From contig NZ_JABBPE010000005.1 of NCBI RefSeq assembly GCF_012927455.1, positions 294,749 to 358,748 on the forward strand: a stretch of DNA of 64,000 bases, given 5' to 3'. A model generated the notes under the pieces. The model was not told the origin of the DNA, did not search any database, and saw nothing but the letters and a program-made list of their open reading frames with translations. Each line of letters opens with the position of its first letter. Within the stretch, counting starts at the first letter, position 1. This document shows, in pieces, positions 19,080 to 27,457 of the stretch. The DNA comes from Polaromonas sp. (GTDB lineage Bacteria > Pseudomonadota > Gammaproteobacteria > Burkholderiales > Burkholderiaceae_C). A program made the translations under genes and the position numbers.

Positions 19080-20578
19080 GGAGCACCTCTCACAGTCACT
19101 CCAGCATTCGAGTGGACCATCGGTATCAAAGCATCCAGCACTTTGGCCGAGCACAAAACGCCTGGAACGCCCGCACCGGGATGGGTTCCAGCGCCTACCA
19201 GGTATAGATTTTTGATGCCCTCCGCCTGGTTGTGAAAACGAAACCAGGCAGATTGCCGAAATAGGGGTGCTACCGAGAACCCTGCACCATATGCACTGAG
19301 ATAGTCGGTTTGAAAGTCTTCCGGTGTCATGAAAAAATCGCTGGTAATGCACTGCGCAAGGCCGGGCAAGATTGTTTTGTCCAGCGCGGCAACAATGCGC
19401 GATTGCAACCTTGGTGCCTCCTTTTTCCAGTCAACCGCGCCTGCAAGATTTGGCACTGGGCACAGTACATAAAAGCTGTCACAACCGGCGGGCGCAAAAC
19501 TGGGATCAGTTGCGGTAGGGCGATGAAGATACAAGGAAAAATCTTCCGACAGGGTTTTACCGTGAAAAATATCGTCGAGCAATTCACGATAACGATCGCC
19601 CATCCAGATGGTATGGTGCGCAACGCCCGGATAGACACGCGTGGTCCCGAAGTACAGGACAAACAGGCCCATCGAAAACTCTGCAGCCTTCAGTTTTAAC
19701 CGACTGGATACTGCTTGCTCTGTGGGCCTGATCATTGCACTGTACAGATGCGCAGGGTCGACATTTGACACCACCACATCAGCCGACAGGGTTGCGCCAT
19801 CCGCCAGGACGACGCCGCGTGCAACACCTTGTTCTATATCGATCTGACTGACGGTGGTGTTGAGCTTGATATCGATTCCGTGTCTGACCATCAAGCTGGT
19901 CAGCGCTGCGGTTATCGCACCTGTTCCACCCATCGCAAAGTGCACACCATACGCACGCTCCAGGTAATGAATCAAACCGTAGATGCTGGTGGTATCGAAC
20001 GGATTTCCACCAACCAGAAGTGGTTGAATGGAGAACGCCTGCCTTAACTTGGGGCTGTATAAGTGGCGGGAAACCAGTTGCCAGACGGTTGCATAACTTC
20101 GAAGTCCAACGAGCCTGGGAATTTGTCTGACCATGGTCATGAAACGGTGAAAAGGCATGGCAGAGAGCTCTGTAAAACCGACATCGAAGATTCTCTTCGA
20201 CTCAGCCAGCAGCTCGCGATAGCCGTCGCAGTCGCGTGGCTCTATGCGTGCAATTTCAGCCAGTGTTTCATCGAGCGTGCCGCCGTAGTCAAAGCTCGTG
20301 TTGTCGGAAAATTGAAAGCGGTACCACGGCTTCAACGGAACCAGCCGAATGTGGTCTGTCATCTTCTCGCCAAATAGCGCAAATAGTTCTTCAAACAGAA
20401 ACGGTGCCGTGATGACTGTAGGCCCGGCGTCATGCCGGAATCCATCTCGTTCGAATACCTGTGCCCGTCCTCCGAGTGCTGCGCAACGGTCAATAATCAA
20501 CACGTCATAACCTTTGGCACGCATTCGTAATGCCGCAGCCATGCCTCCAAAACCGCCACCAACAACAAGCGCCTTCAT
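19076..20578 (-). CDS. crtI: Phytoene desaturase (lycopene-forming type)
   Basis: CrtI introduces the double bonds that turn phytoene into lycopene. The 500-residue FAD enzyme shows the N-terminal ALVVGGGFGGMAAALRM dinucleotide fold, GGRAQVFERDGFRHDAGPT, and the C-terminal NLYLVGAGTHPGAGVPGV signature of the bacterial desaturase family. The stop overlaps crtB (GTGA), and the ATG overlaps the crtE stop by four bases, so the middle of the operon is translationally coupled. Four-step desaturation to lycopene is inferred from the presence of crtY. Confidence 0.94.
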   Translation of the reverse strand: MKALVVGGGFGGMAAALRMRAKGYDVLIIDRCAALGGRAQVFERDGFRHDAGPTVITAPFLFEELFALFGEKMTDHIRLVPLKPWYRFQFSDNTSFDYGGTLDETLAEIARIEPRDCDGYRELLAESKRIFDVGFTELSAMPFHRFMTMVRQIPRLVGLRSYATVWQLVSRHLYSPKLRQAFSIQPLLVGGNPFDTTSIYGLIHYLERAYGVHFAMGGTGAITAALTSLMVRHGIDIKLNTTVSQIDIEQGVARGVVLADGATLSADVVVSNVDPAHLYSAMIRPTEQAVSSRLKLKAAEFSMGLFVLYFGTTRVYPGVAHHTIWMGDRYRELLDDIFHGKTLSEDFSLYLHRPTATDPSFAPAGCDSFYVLCPVPNLAGAVDWKKEAPRLQSRIVAALDKTILPGLAQCITSDFFMTPEDFQTDYLSAYGAGFSVAPLFRQSAWFRFHNQAEGIKNLYLVGAGTHPGAGVPGVLCSAKVLDALIPMVHSNAGVTVRGAP

Positions 20579-21501
20579 CGAAAGCGCTTGCCCATCAACC
20601 GTGCATGTAATTCAATCGCCAGTTGCTGAAATAGACAACCGGCCTGCCAGGGTAAGTCAGCACTGGCAGCAGCCGCTGACAGGAGGTATTGAAGGCCCAG
20701 CTTCCGGGCAAGTTCTCTGGCTCTGAAGTCGCTGGCAGCATGGATTGCCTGTAGAACTTGGACAATGTTGATCGCTGGTGCTGACCCAGCCCGAACTATG
20801 TCCGCTTCAACATCAAGCAGGTCGTCATAAATCTGGTAGCCAATAGCGAACAAATCAGCCGCTCTTTTTGCGCCAGCCAGTGCATCAGTTTTATCGGCTG
20901 CCAATAGCGCCAGTTCGATCGGCAAGCCGAGTAGAGCGCCAGATTTGGCGATGGTAATCCTTCTGTAATCGTCAACACTGAACGGCCGGGTTCTCAATAG
21001 GGCGAGGTCAACGCATTGCCCGCGGATAGCTTGGGTAATGCGAGTGTGCGTGAGGCTTATCAGTTGTGGCAATCTGCGCTTGTCACCGACTCCCGCAAGG
21101 GCGCAATAGGCTGCTGATAACAACAGGTCTCCCGCGCAAATGGCTACCTCATCACCATAGACGACCCAAACCGTTTCACAGTCCCGCCTTGCTCTGTCGC
21201 GGTCCTGAAGATCGTCGTGTACCAGCGATGCATTATGTAAAAGTTCAGCAGCGGCTGCCAGTGAAAATGCATCGCTTTTCACCAAGCCGAGGCTCTCGCT
21301 AGCGTGTAAAGCAAGTCTTGCGCGAATTCTTTGGCCGCCAGATTCAAGGTGATACATCGCAGCAGACCTTGCGATGTCTGCGACAGGCGTGCTTTCCTCG
21401 TCACCTACCCCAATGAGGGCCTCCATTGTTCGCTCAACTTCGAGCAAATCCGAAGCCGCTGCGTCAACACGGGCTGCCCGCCTGGTGACAAGACCCTGCA
21501 T
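20575..21501 (-). CDS. crtE: Geranylgeranyl diphosphate synthase
   Basis: CrtE is a prenyltransferase that makes C20 diphosphate, the first committed carotenoid precursor. The 308-residue protein has the first aspartate-rich motif in LVHDDLQDRDRARR near residue 95, the GGQRIRARLALHA block near 55, and the second aspartate-rich motif in GYQIYDDLLDVEAD near 225. The frame extends to 21555, but the ATG at 21501 has a GAGGGG site. The 220-base gap to the rhodopsin gene holds no other gene, and I see no clear terminator in it, so read-through transcription is likely. Confidence 0.9.
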   Translation of the reverse strand: MQGLVTRRAARVDAAASDLLEVERTMEALIGVGDEESTPVADIARSAAMYHLESGGQRIRARLALHASESLGLVKSDAFSLAAAAELLHNASLVHDDLQDRDRARRDCETVWVVYGDEVAICAGDLLLSAAYCALAGVGDKRRLPQLISLTHTRITQAIRGQCVDLALLRTRPFSVDDYRRITIAKSGALLGLPIELALLAADKTDALAGAKRAADLFAIGYQIYDDLLDVEADIVRAGSAPAINIVQVLQAIHAASDFRARELARKLGLQYLLSAAAASADLPWQAGCLFQQLAIELHARLMGKRFR

Positions 21502-21721
21502 AAAATACCCCTCGAAAAGCAGAGAAAGATTTGATACTCTCGTCTGATTTTTCAATCAGACATTGCTATCGCCTCTCGGCCTCAAATCCAATGTTGCTGC
21601 CAATCAGTGGTAGCGAAAACATGCCAGATATCGCGTTTTCACCACCATCGGTTGACTTCAGACGTCGCTAAAAAATCGCGAGCCAGCCAATTTAAAAGCT
21701 GTGCACTGACTTTTGAAATTC

Positions 21722-22525
21722 TCAGCTGGCTTTTGCGTGCTCAGATTCGCTGACTGCGACTGACCAGATGATCAAGCCGAACGCAATCTTGTTTAACACA
21801 TCCGCAGCGTTATAGATGATGTTCAAAGCATTGGCGCTGGTCTCTGGGCTACTGCTGGTCAGGTAACCAAAAAAGTATCCCAATGGGTAGATCACCCAGC
21901 CAAAAGTCACGATCAAACGCATGGAGTTGAAGGCTGACTGGACTGCTGGTGGTGCACTTTGGGCGTTGATTTTCCCCGCTTGGCCAAAGAAAATTTCGTA
22001 CAAAATAAATGCCCAACCCGCCATACCAATGATGAAAGCAGGCCAGACAGGCATGTAACCGGCTTCGCCAAGGTAGCCGCCTATCAGCATCACGAATGTG
22101 CCGATCATCAGGCGCCAGAACACGCCGCTGGGGACCTTTGTGATGGCTGACAAAATCAGGTAAAACTCAATCATGAGGAGCGGAACGGTAATCAACCAGT
22201 CGATGTAACGAAACACCGTAGGCGTAGACCCCGTGGCGACCCAAACGTCACGCATGTAAAAATAATGGACTGAGGCGATCAGCGTTACCAAGCCGGATAC
22301 AGTCAGTGATGTCTTCCATTTTGCAGAAACTCTATCGCGTTCCAGGAAGAAAAAAACAGTGGATGCGATAAGAGCCATCGAGATTATCCAAAAGGATATT
22401 CCGACGAAATCGTCTTGTTTAAGAGCTGAGCTTGAGGCTGCAAATGCCGAGCTCGATAAGGTAGCTGTGAATACGCCTACAGCGCCGACCTTGGTCGTGA
22501 CCGACTTCGTTTTTGACGTGATCAT
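21722..22525 (-). CDS. Proteorhodopsin, green-absorbing proton-pump type
   Basis: This is a seven-helix light-driven proton pump. From the ATG at 22525 (AGGGAG site upstream) the product is 267 residues, with an N-terminal signal peptide ending near AFA-29. The helix-C block FRYIDWLITVPLLMIEFYL gives R106, proton acceptor D109, T113 and proton donor E120. These match the D-T-E pattern of outward proton pumps. L117, the position that tunes colour in marine proteorhodopsins, predicts green absorption. H87 pairs with the acceptor, and K246 in NAADVLNKIAFGLIIW binds retinal, with D242 nearby. It is the first gene of the operon that makes its own chromophore. The upstream frame to 22582 is not supported by a ribosome site. 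Confidence 0.96.
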   Translation of the reverse strand: MITSKTKSVTTKVGAVGVFTATLSSSAFAASSSALKQDDFVGISFWIISMALIASTVFFFLERDRVSAKWKTSLTVSGLVTLIASVHYFYMRDVWVATGSTPTVFRYIDWLITVPLLMIEFYLILSAITKVPSGVFWRLMIGTFVMLIGGYLGEAGYMPVWPAFIIGMAGWAFILYEIFFGQAGKINAQSAPPAVQSAFNSMRLIVTFGWVIYPLGYFFGYLTSSSPETSANALNIIYNAADVLNKIAFGLIIWSVAVSESEHAKAS

Positions 22526-22586
22526 GCGGGTCTCCCTGAAGTTGCATGACTGGTTGATACGAAAGACATTTAAGTCTTCCACCTGT

Positions 22587-22621
22587 CATGGTTTCAGTGG
22601 TCTAGGCCCAGACTAACCATG
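22587..22621. promoter_or_regulatory. Dyad-symmetric element upstream of the rhodopsin gene
   Basis: The arms CATGGTT (22587-22593) and AACCATG (22615-22621) are perfect inverted repeats around a 21-base centre that itself contains TCT and AGA in symmetry. The element lies 62 to 96 bases before the rhodopsin start codon, between it and polA. No T-run follows on either strand, so an operator is more likely than a terminator. The binding protein is unknown. Confidence 0.35.
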
Positions 22622-22776
22622 AGACCTGACTTTATCGCGCGGTTTGTATGAACAACGCAAGGCAAGCGGCAAGTCCCACCATCGCACGGGGTTATGTACG
22701 CTAAAACACAGAGGGTTTCTACTTGTAAATTGTGTAGGCAAAAGCACGATTTTCACTGCACTTGTCGGTACGCCCA

Positions 22777-25596
22777 TCAGTGCGCCTTCTCCCAATTGGC
22801 GCCCACCCCAATCTCAGCCAGCAACGGCACTTTAAGTTGCGCCACGCCGGCCATGAGGCGCGGGACCTCAAGCCTGACCCACTCGACTTCGGCCTCGGGC
22901 ACTTCAAACACCAGTTCGTCATGCACCTGCATGATCATTTTGGTGCCGCGCTTTTCGGCATCGAGCACGTCCTGCACCTTGTTCATGCTGAGCTTGATCA
23001 GGTCGGCGGCCGTACCCTGCATGGGCGCGTTGATGGCGGCGCGTTCGGCGCCGCCGCGACGCGGGCCGTTCGGTGAATTGATCTCGGGCAGGTAGAGCCG
23101 CCGGCCAAACACGGTTTCGACATAGCCTTTGCTTTTAGCCGACAGACGCGTTTCGTCCATATAGCTTTTCACGCCAGGGTAGCGCTGAAAATACTTGTCG
23201 ATGTAGGCGGCAGCCGCCTTGGTTTCAATGCTCAGGTTGCGCGCCAGGCCAAAACTGCTCATGCCATAAATCAGGCCGAAGTTAATCACCTTGGCATAGC
23301 GCCGCTGCTCGCTGCTGACCTGCTCGAGCGCCACACCAAAGACCTCGGCGGCGGTCGCGCGGTGCACATCCAGACCGGCAGTAAAGGCGTGCAGCAGCGC
23401 TTCGTCGCCGCTGATGTGGGCCATGATGCGTAGCTCGATTTGCGAATAGTCGGCGCTGGCAATGACGCTGCCGGCCGGCGCCACAAAGGCTTCGCGCACA
23501 CGCCGGCCTTCGGCAGTCTTCACCGGAATGTTTTGCAGGTTTGGGTCGTTGCTCGACAAACGACCGGTGACAGCCACCGCCTGGGCGTAGTGCGTGTGCA
23601 CCCGGCCGGTTCTGGGATTGGCCAGTTGCGCCAGCTTGTCGGTGTAAGTTCCCTTGAGTTTGGACAAACCGCGATGCTCCAGGATTCTGGCGGGCAGCGG
23701 GAAGTCTTCGGCCAGCTTTTCCAGCACTTCCTCGTCGGTGCTGGGCGCGCCGCTGGGGGTTTTTTTGACGACCGGCAGACCCAGCTTGGTGAAGAATATT
23801 TCACCAATCTGCTTGGGGCTGCCGAGATTGAAAATCTGGCCCGCCAGCTCATGCGCTTGGCTCTCCAGTTGCAAAATGCGCGCGCCCAACTCGCCGCTTT
23901 GTTTGGCCAGCGTCGGCGCGTCAATCAGCACGCCGTTGCGCTCAATGCGGTACAGCGATTCACTGCTTTGCATTTCCAGCTCGTAGATGAAGCGCAGTTT
24001 GTCATTGGCCTGGAGTTGCGGCCACAGCACGCCGTGCACATCCAGCGTCTGATCAGAGTCTTCACATGAATATTCAGCGGCCTTCGCAATATCGACCTGG
24101 TTGAATTTGATCTGGCTGGCACCCTTGCCGCACAGGTCTTCGTAGTTGATGCCACTGCGGCCCACATGGCGCTCGGCCAGACTGGCCAGTCCGTGCGGCT
24201 TGGTCACTTCGAGCACATAGCTTTGCAGCATGGTGTCGTGCGCATAGCCCTGCACTTCAATGCCATGGTTGGCAAACACGTGGCGGTCGTATTTGACGTT
24301 CTGGCCAAGCTTGGCCTTGCCCGGATTTTCCAGCCAGGGCTTGAGACGCGCCAGCACCTCATCGCGCGGCAACTGGGCGGGCGCGTCGGGATAGTCGTGG
24401 TTCAAAGGGATATAGGCCGCCTCGCCGGGCGTGACGCTAAAACTCACACCGACTATTTGCGCCAGCATTTCATCGAGCGAGTTGGTTTCGGTATCCACCG
24501 CCACCAGCTCTGCAGCGTCTATTTTGGCGAGCCAGGTGTCCAGCAAATCCCACGTCAAAATCGTGTCGTACTTGAGGTTGCTGGCGCGCTCGGCCAGCGG
24601 CGTGTCAAGCAGCGAAGGCTCGTCAAACAGGCCGGGAGAATCGCTGGAAGCGGCAGGCGTTCGCGAATGGCGCCGTTCGGCACCGCCAATCAATTCCGGC
24701 GGCGTGCTTTCAATGTCAATTTGCTTGACCAGCCCCTTGAACCCATAATTTTCATAAAAAACCTTCAAAGCCTCCGTCTGCTGGGCGCCAATAGCTATTG
24801 ATTCCATAGCAGGCAAGCCATTAATATAGTCGGCCAGCGCGCAGTCTTTTTTGATCGTCAGCAGCTCGCGGCCCTTGGGCAGCCAGTCCAGTGAGGCACG
24901 CAGATTCTCGCCGACGGCACCCTTGATCTCGCTGGCTCTGGCCACCAGGGCATCGAGCGAGCCGTATTCTTTCAACCACTTCACGGCAGTCTTGGGGCCG
25001 ACTTTAGGCACACCGGGCACGTTGTCGACCGCATCGCCCACCAGCGTCTGATAGTCCACCATCAGGCGCGGCGGCACGCCAAATTCCGCTTCGACGCCCG
25101 CCAGGTCGCGGCGCCGGTCATTCATCGTGTCGATGACGGTGATGTGTTCATCGACCAGTTGGCTCAGGTCCTTGTCGCCGCTGGAGATGATGACTTCGAT
25201 GCACTGCCTGGACGCCATGCAGGCCAGCGTGCCGATCACGTCGTCGGCTTCGACCCCCGGCACGGCCAGCACTTTCCAGCCCAGCAGCTGCACCACCTCA
25301 TGGATCGGCTCAACCTGACTGCGCAAATCATCGGGCATGGCCGAGCGCTGGGCCTTGTAGGCGGGGTACAGCGCATCGCGAAAGGTCGGGCCCTTAGAGT
25401 CGAACACGCAGACGGCGTAGTCGGCACGCACGTCCTTGCGCAGCTTTTGCATCATGTTGATCATGCCGCGAATGGCGCCGGTGGCGGGGCTCTGCGGGTC
25501 GCCGGGTTTGACGCGCAGATCCGGCATGGCATGAAAGGCGCGGTACAGGTAGCTGGAACCATCAACCAGCAGCAGGGTTTTTTTGTCAGTGCTCAT
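22777..25596 (-). CDS. polA: DNA polymerase I
   Basis: This is a full-length 939-residue family A polymerase for repair and Okazaki-fragment processing. Residues 1 to about 300 are the 5'-3' exonuclease (LLVDGSSYLYRAFHA, VEADDVIGTLA, DNVPGVPKVGPKTA). About 330-530 is the 3'-5' exonuclease fold, keeping the acidic VAVDTETNSLDEM. The rest is the polymerase, with SADYSQIELRIMAH (motif A), the O-helix region RRYAKVINFGLIYGMSSFG and HDELVFEV (motif C). Its last 223 bases are repeated, diverged, at 15781-16003, with the rhodopsin island between. The C-terminus may be a hybrid of resident and incoming sequence. A short repeat-like stretch occurs near 24790-24820. Confidence 0.97.
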   Translation of the reverse strand: MSTDKKTLLLVDGSSYLYRAFHAMPDLRVKPGDPQSPATGAIRGMINMMQKLRKDVRADYAVCVFDSKGPTFRDALYPAYKAQRSAMPDDLRSQVEPIHEVVQLLGWKVLAVPGVEADDVIGTLACMASRQCIEVIISSGDKDLSQLVDEHITVIDTMNDRRRDLAGVEAEFGVPPRLMVDYQTLVGDAVDNVPGVPKVGPKTAVKWLKEYGSLDALVARASEIKGAVGENLRASLDWLPKGRELLTIKKDCALADYINGLPAMESIAIGAQQTEALKVFYENYGFKGLVKQIDIESTPPELIGGAERRHSRTPAASSDSPGLFDEPSLLDTPLAERASNLKYDTILTWDLLDTWLAKIDAAELVAVDTETNSLDEMLAQIVGVSFSVTPGEAAYIPLNHDYPDAPAQLPRDEVLARLKPWLENPGKAKLGQNVKYDRHVFANHGIEVQGYAHDTMLQSYVLEVTKPHGLASLAERHVGRSGINYEDLCGKGASQIKFNQVDIAKAAEYSCEDSDQTLDVHGVLWPQLQANDKLRFIYELEMQSSESLYRIERNGVLIDAPTLAKQSGELGARILQLESQAHELAGQIFNLGSPKQIGEIFFTKLGLPVVKKTPSGAPSTDEEVLEKLAEDFPLPARILEHRGLSKLKGTYTDKLAQLANPRTGRVHTHYAQAVAVTGRLSSNDPNLQNIPVKTAEGRRVREAFVAPAGSVIASADYSQIELRIMAHISGDEALLHAFTAGLDVHRATAAEVFGVALEQVSSEQRRYAKVINFGLIYGMSSFGLARNLSIETKAAAAYIDKYFQRYPGVKSYMDETRLSAKSKGYVETVFGRRLYLPEINSPNGPRRGGAERAAINAPMQGTAADLIKLSMNKVQDVLDAEKRGTKMIMQVHDELVFEVPEAEVEWVRLEVPRLMAGVAQLKVPLLAEIGVGANWEKAH

Positions 25597-25836
25597 AGCT
25601 CAGATTGTCGGGGGAAATCGCCGGCGATGGGGCACTCTCCCTCCAAGCAGGCCGTAACTGTGCCAGCCGCAATAGTCACTAACAAGTTATGTCATGGCAT
25701 TTTTTTAGAAGCGTTCAATGCACGCCAGCCGTGGCTGGGATGATGTGAAGCGGGTGAGAGAGAAAGCCGCAGCGATTGCCGATTGCCCCAAACACGTGAG
25801 GTATAGCGGTCGGCAAGCGCCGCCTTTTTGATCAGG

Positions 25837-25992
25837 CTAAGCGTTTGCAAACGAGCCAATTGACGCAGCAGCAGCCGAGGGTGCGCTTGGGCCCGAGGCG
25901 CAACCCGCCATCACAATGCCCGGCAGCAACAGCGGGGCAATGCGGCGCAGCGATTTCCGATTTGTATTGATGGCAGCGCGCACTATGGGCAT
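25837..25992 (-). CDS. Candidate small lipoprotein (51 aa)
   Basis: This short frame lies in the gap between polA and copK. From the ATG at 25992 it encodes a basic start (NTNRKSLRR), a hydrophobic stretch, and a lipobox-like IVMAGC near residues 26-31, followed by an Ala/Ser/Pro-rich tail that stops at residue 51. That is the layout of a small outer-membrane lipoprotein, or of the surviving N-terminus of a longer, truncated one. I see no strong ribosome site, and the frame is absent from common gene families I know. The rest of 25597-26049 shows no convincing gene. Confidence 0.35.
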   Translation of the reverse strand: MPIVRAAINTNRKSLRRIAPLLLPGIVMAGCASGPSAPSAAAASIGSFANA

Positions 25993-26049
25993 ATTTTCCA
26001 AGAAAACGGCCCCATTGATAGGGGCTCGAAAAGAAGAAAATGACCAGTG

Positions 26050-26331
26050 TTATCGATTTCCGCCGCGAGGTTTCAGAAGCGATTCCAGACGAGCTACTTC
26101 ATCGCCAACCATGATGACTCTCTGGCCGTCCTTGGTCTCCATCACATGTCCCGGCTCCATTCGGACGACTTTGCCGAGCTTGTTTTCCATTGCCATCTTG
26201 CCGTCTTTAAAGAGATAGATGGTTGATCCATCCTGGAGTTCGACGGATTTCTCCACTTTGTTCGCGTCTACCGCAAACGCGGACAAGGCGACCACACTGC
26301 CTGCAAAGACAACCAACATTTTTTTGAACAT
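26050..26331 (-). CDS. copK: CopK-like periplasmic Cu(I)-binding protein
   Basis: CopK is a small secreted copper-binding protein first studied in Cupriavidus metallidurans. From the ATG at 26331 (AGGAGA site upstream) the precursor is 93 residues, with a signal peptide ending at A20 (LSAFA). In mature numbering, methionines fall at 28, 38, 44 and 54. As I recall, these are the four Cu(I) ligands of the Cupriavidus protein. The core ELQDGSTIYLFKDGKMAMENK also matches it. copK is divergent from copR/copS across a 442-base control region. No copper ATPase, CopB/CopC/CopD or CusCBA genes are nearby, so this is a minimal copper module. Confidence 0.9.
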   Translation of the reverse strand: MFKKMLVVFAGSVVALSAFAVDANKVEKSVELQDGSTIYLFKDGKMAMENKLGKVVRMEPGHVMETKDGQRVIMVGDEVARLESLLKPRGGNR

Positions 26332-26773
26332 GATAAATTTTCTCCTGGTTGATAAACATAAAACGCAATAGCATCTTATGAAAATGAAGCTGTCGGGAGA
26401 ATGACCCGAACGTGACACTTCAGTCATCGTTGTGTAATCTTCCGTTAGCGTCATACCTCTGCGGTCAAAGCGTTCAATCTACCTTTCAGACCCTTGTCGG
26501 CGGCCCCGCATTTGCGCGACAACGATGGACAACCGCAAGCCGGTCGACGAAGCGGATTTCCCGCGCAATCGGTCACGTTTGCCACGGGCTTGTTTCCTGC
26601 TCGCTGCGACAAAAGTGCTTGCGGTCCTGCCGCCGACGGAACCATCCCTACGGGCCTCCGGGCACGTCCCCAACAAACGCCTGACTGCACGATTACATTT
26701 TTGTCATCTACGCCGCGCACGGTTCCGGGCAACGCAAAATGGCTGCAACGTTGCGCTATCAAGGAGTACTGCC
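26332..26773. other. Divergent control region between copK and copR
   Basis: No gene is visible in these 442 bases. The frames that cross it lack family resemblance and ribosome sites. It holds a likely CopR box at 26691-26708 on the copRS side and an isolated TGTAATC half-site at 26433-26439 (GATTACA on the minus strand) about 100 bases before copK. Both genes are therefore probably controlled by CopR. Confidence 0.5.
26691..26708. promoter_or_regulatory. Probable CopR operator
   Basis: GATTACATTTTTGTCATC is an imperfect inverted repeat, GATtACA and TGTcATC with a TTTT spacer, matching in six of seven positions. It resembles the cop/cus boxes recognised by copper response regulators. It lies 66-83 bases before the copR start codon. 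Confidence 0.55.
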
Positions 26774-27457
26774 ATGAAAATCCTCATTGTTGAGGACGAA
26801 CCCAAGACCGGGGACTACCTGAAACAAGGTTTGGTCGAAGCCGGCTTCGTTGTCGACTTACTACGTGACGGCCGAGATGGTCTGCATCACGGATTGACCG
26901 ATGCTTACGACCTGGCAATTCTCGATGTGATGCTGCCCGGCATCGACGGCTGGGCAATTTTGCAAGGCATCCGGAAGGCGGGCAAGGACACGCCGGTACT
27001 GTTCCTGACCGCACGCGACCATGTTGATGACCGCGTCAAGGGACTGGAACTTGGCGCGGACGACTATTTGGTGAAGCCTTTTGCTTTCTCTGAGTTGCTG
27101 GCCCGGGTGCGAACCTTGCTGCGCCGCGGAGTCAAGGCCACGACGCCGGAGTTTCTGCGCACCGCTGATCTGGAACTCGATTTGGTGCGGCGTCGCGTCG
27201 CTCGCGCGGGGCGGCGAATCGATCTGACGGCCAAGGAATTTGCCCTGCTTGAGCTGTTGCTGCGCCGCCAGGGTGAAGTCCTGCCGCGCTCGCTGATCGC
27301 GTCGCAAGTATGGGACATGAATTTTGACAGCGATACCAATGTGATCGAGGTCGCGATGCGCCGCCTGCGCGTCAAGCTGGGCGACAATTTTGAGCCCAAA
27401 CTGATCCGCACCGTACGCGGTATGGGCTACGTTCTGGAGAACCCCGATTGCGCGTGA
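26774..27457 (+). CDS. copR: Copper-responsive two-component response regulator
   Basis: This is an OmpR/PhoB-type regulator of the CusR/CopR group. The 227-residue product has a receiver domain with the acidic pair ED at residues 7-8, phospho-acceptor D51 in [10 protein letters not shown], and the late lysine in YLVKPF. A winged-helix DNA-binding domain follows ([33 protein letters not shown]). The frame runs upstream to 26525, but the ATG at 26774 has an AAGGAG site and gives the family N-terminus. The stop overlaps copS. It presumably activates copK across the divergent region. Confidence 0.92.
   Translation: MKILIVEDEPKTGDYLKQGLVEAGFVVDLLRDGRDGLHHGLTDAYDLAILDVMLPGIDGWAILQGIRKAGKDTPVLFLTARDHVDDRVKGLELGADDYLVKPFAFSELLARVRTLLRRGVKATTPEFLRTADLELDLVRRRVARAGRRIDLTAKEFALLELLLRRQGEVLPRSLIASQVWDMNFDSDTNVIEVAMRRLRVKLGDNFEPKLIRTVRGMGYVLENPDCA

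Noticed and set aside
15781..25596. Classical integrative element or prophage carrying the rhodopsin genes
   Set aside because: No integrase, excisionase, transposase, plasmid gene or tRNA lies in or beside the island. The duplicated ends are parts of polA and are too diverged to be active attachment sites.
22787..25596. polA interrupted or inactivated by the island
   Set aside because: The full 939-residue frame with all exonuclease and polymerase motifs and a normal C-terminus is intact.
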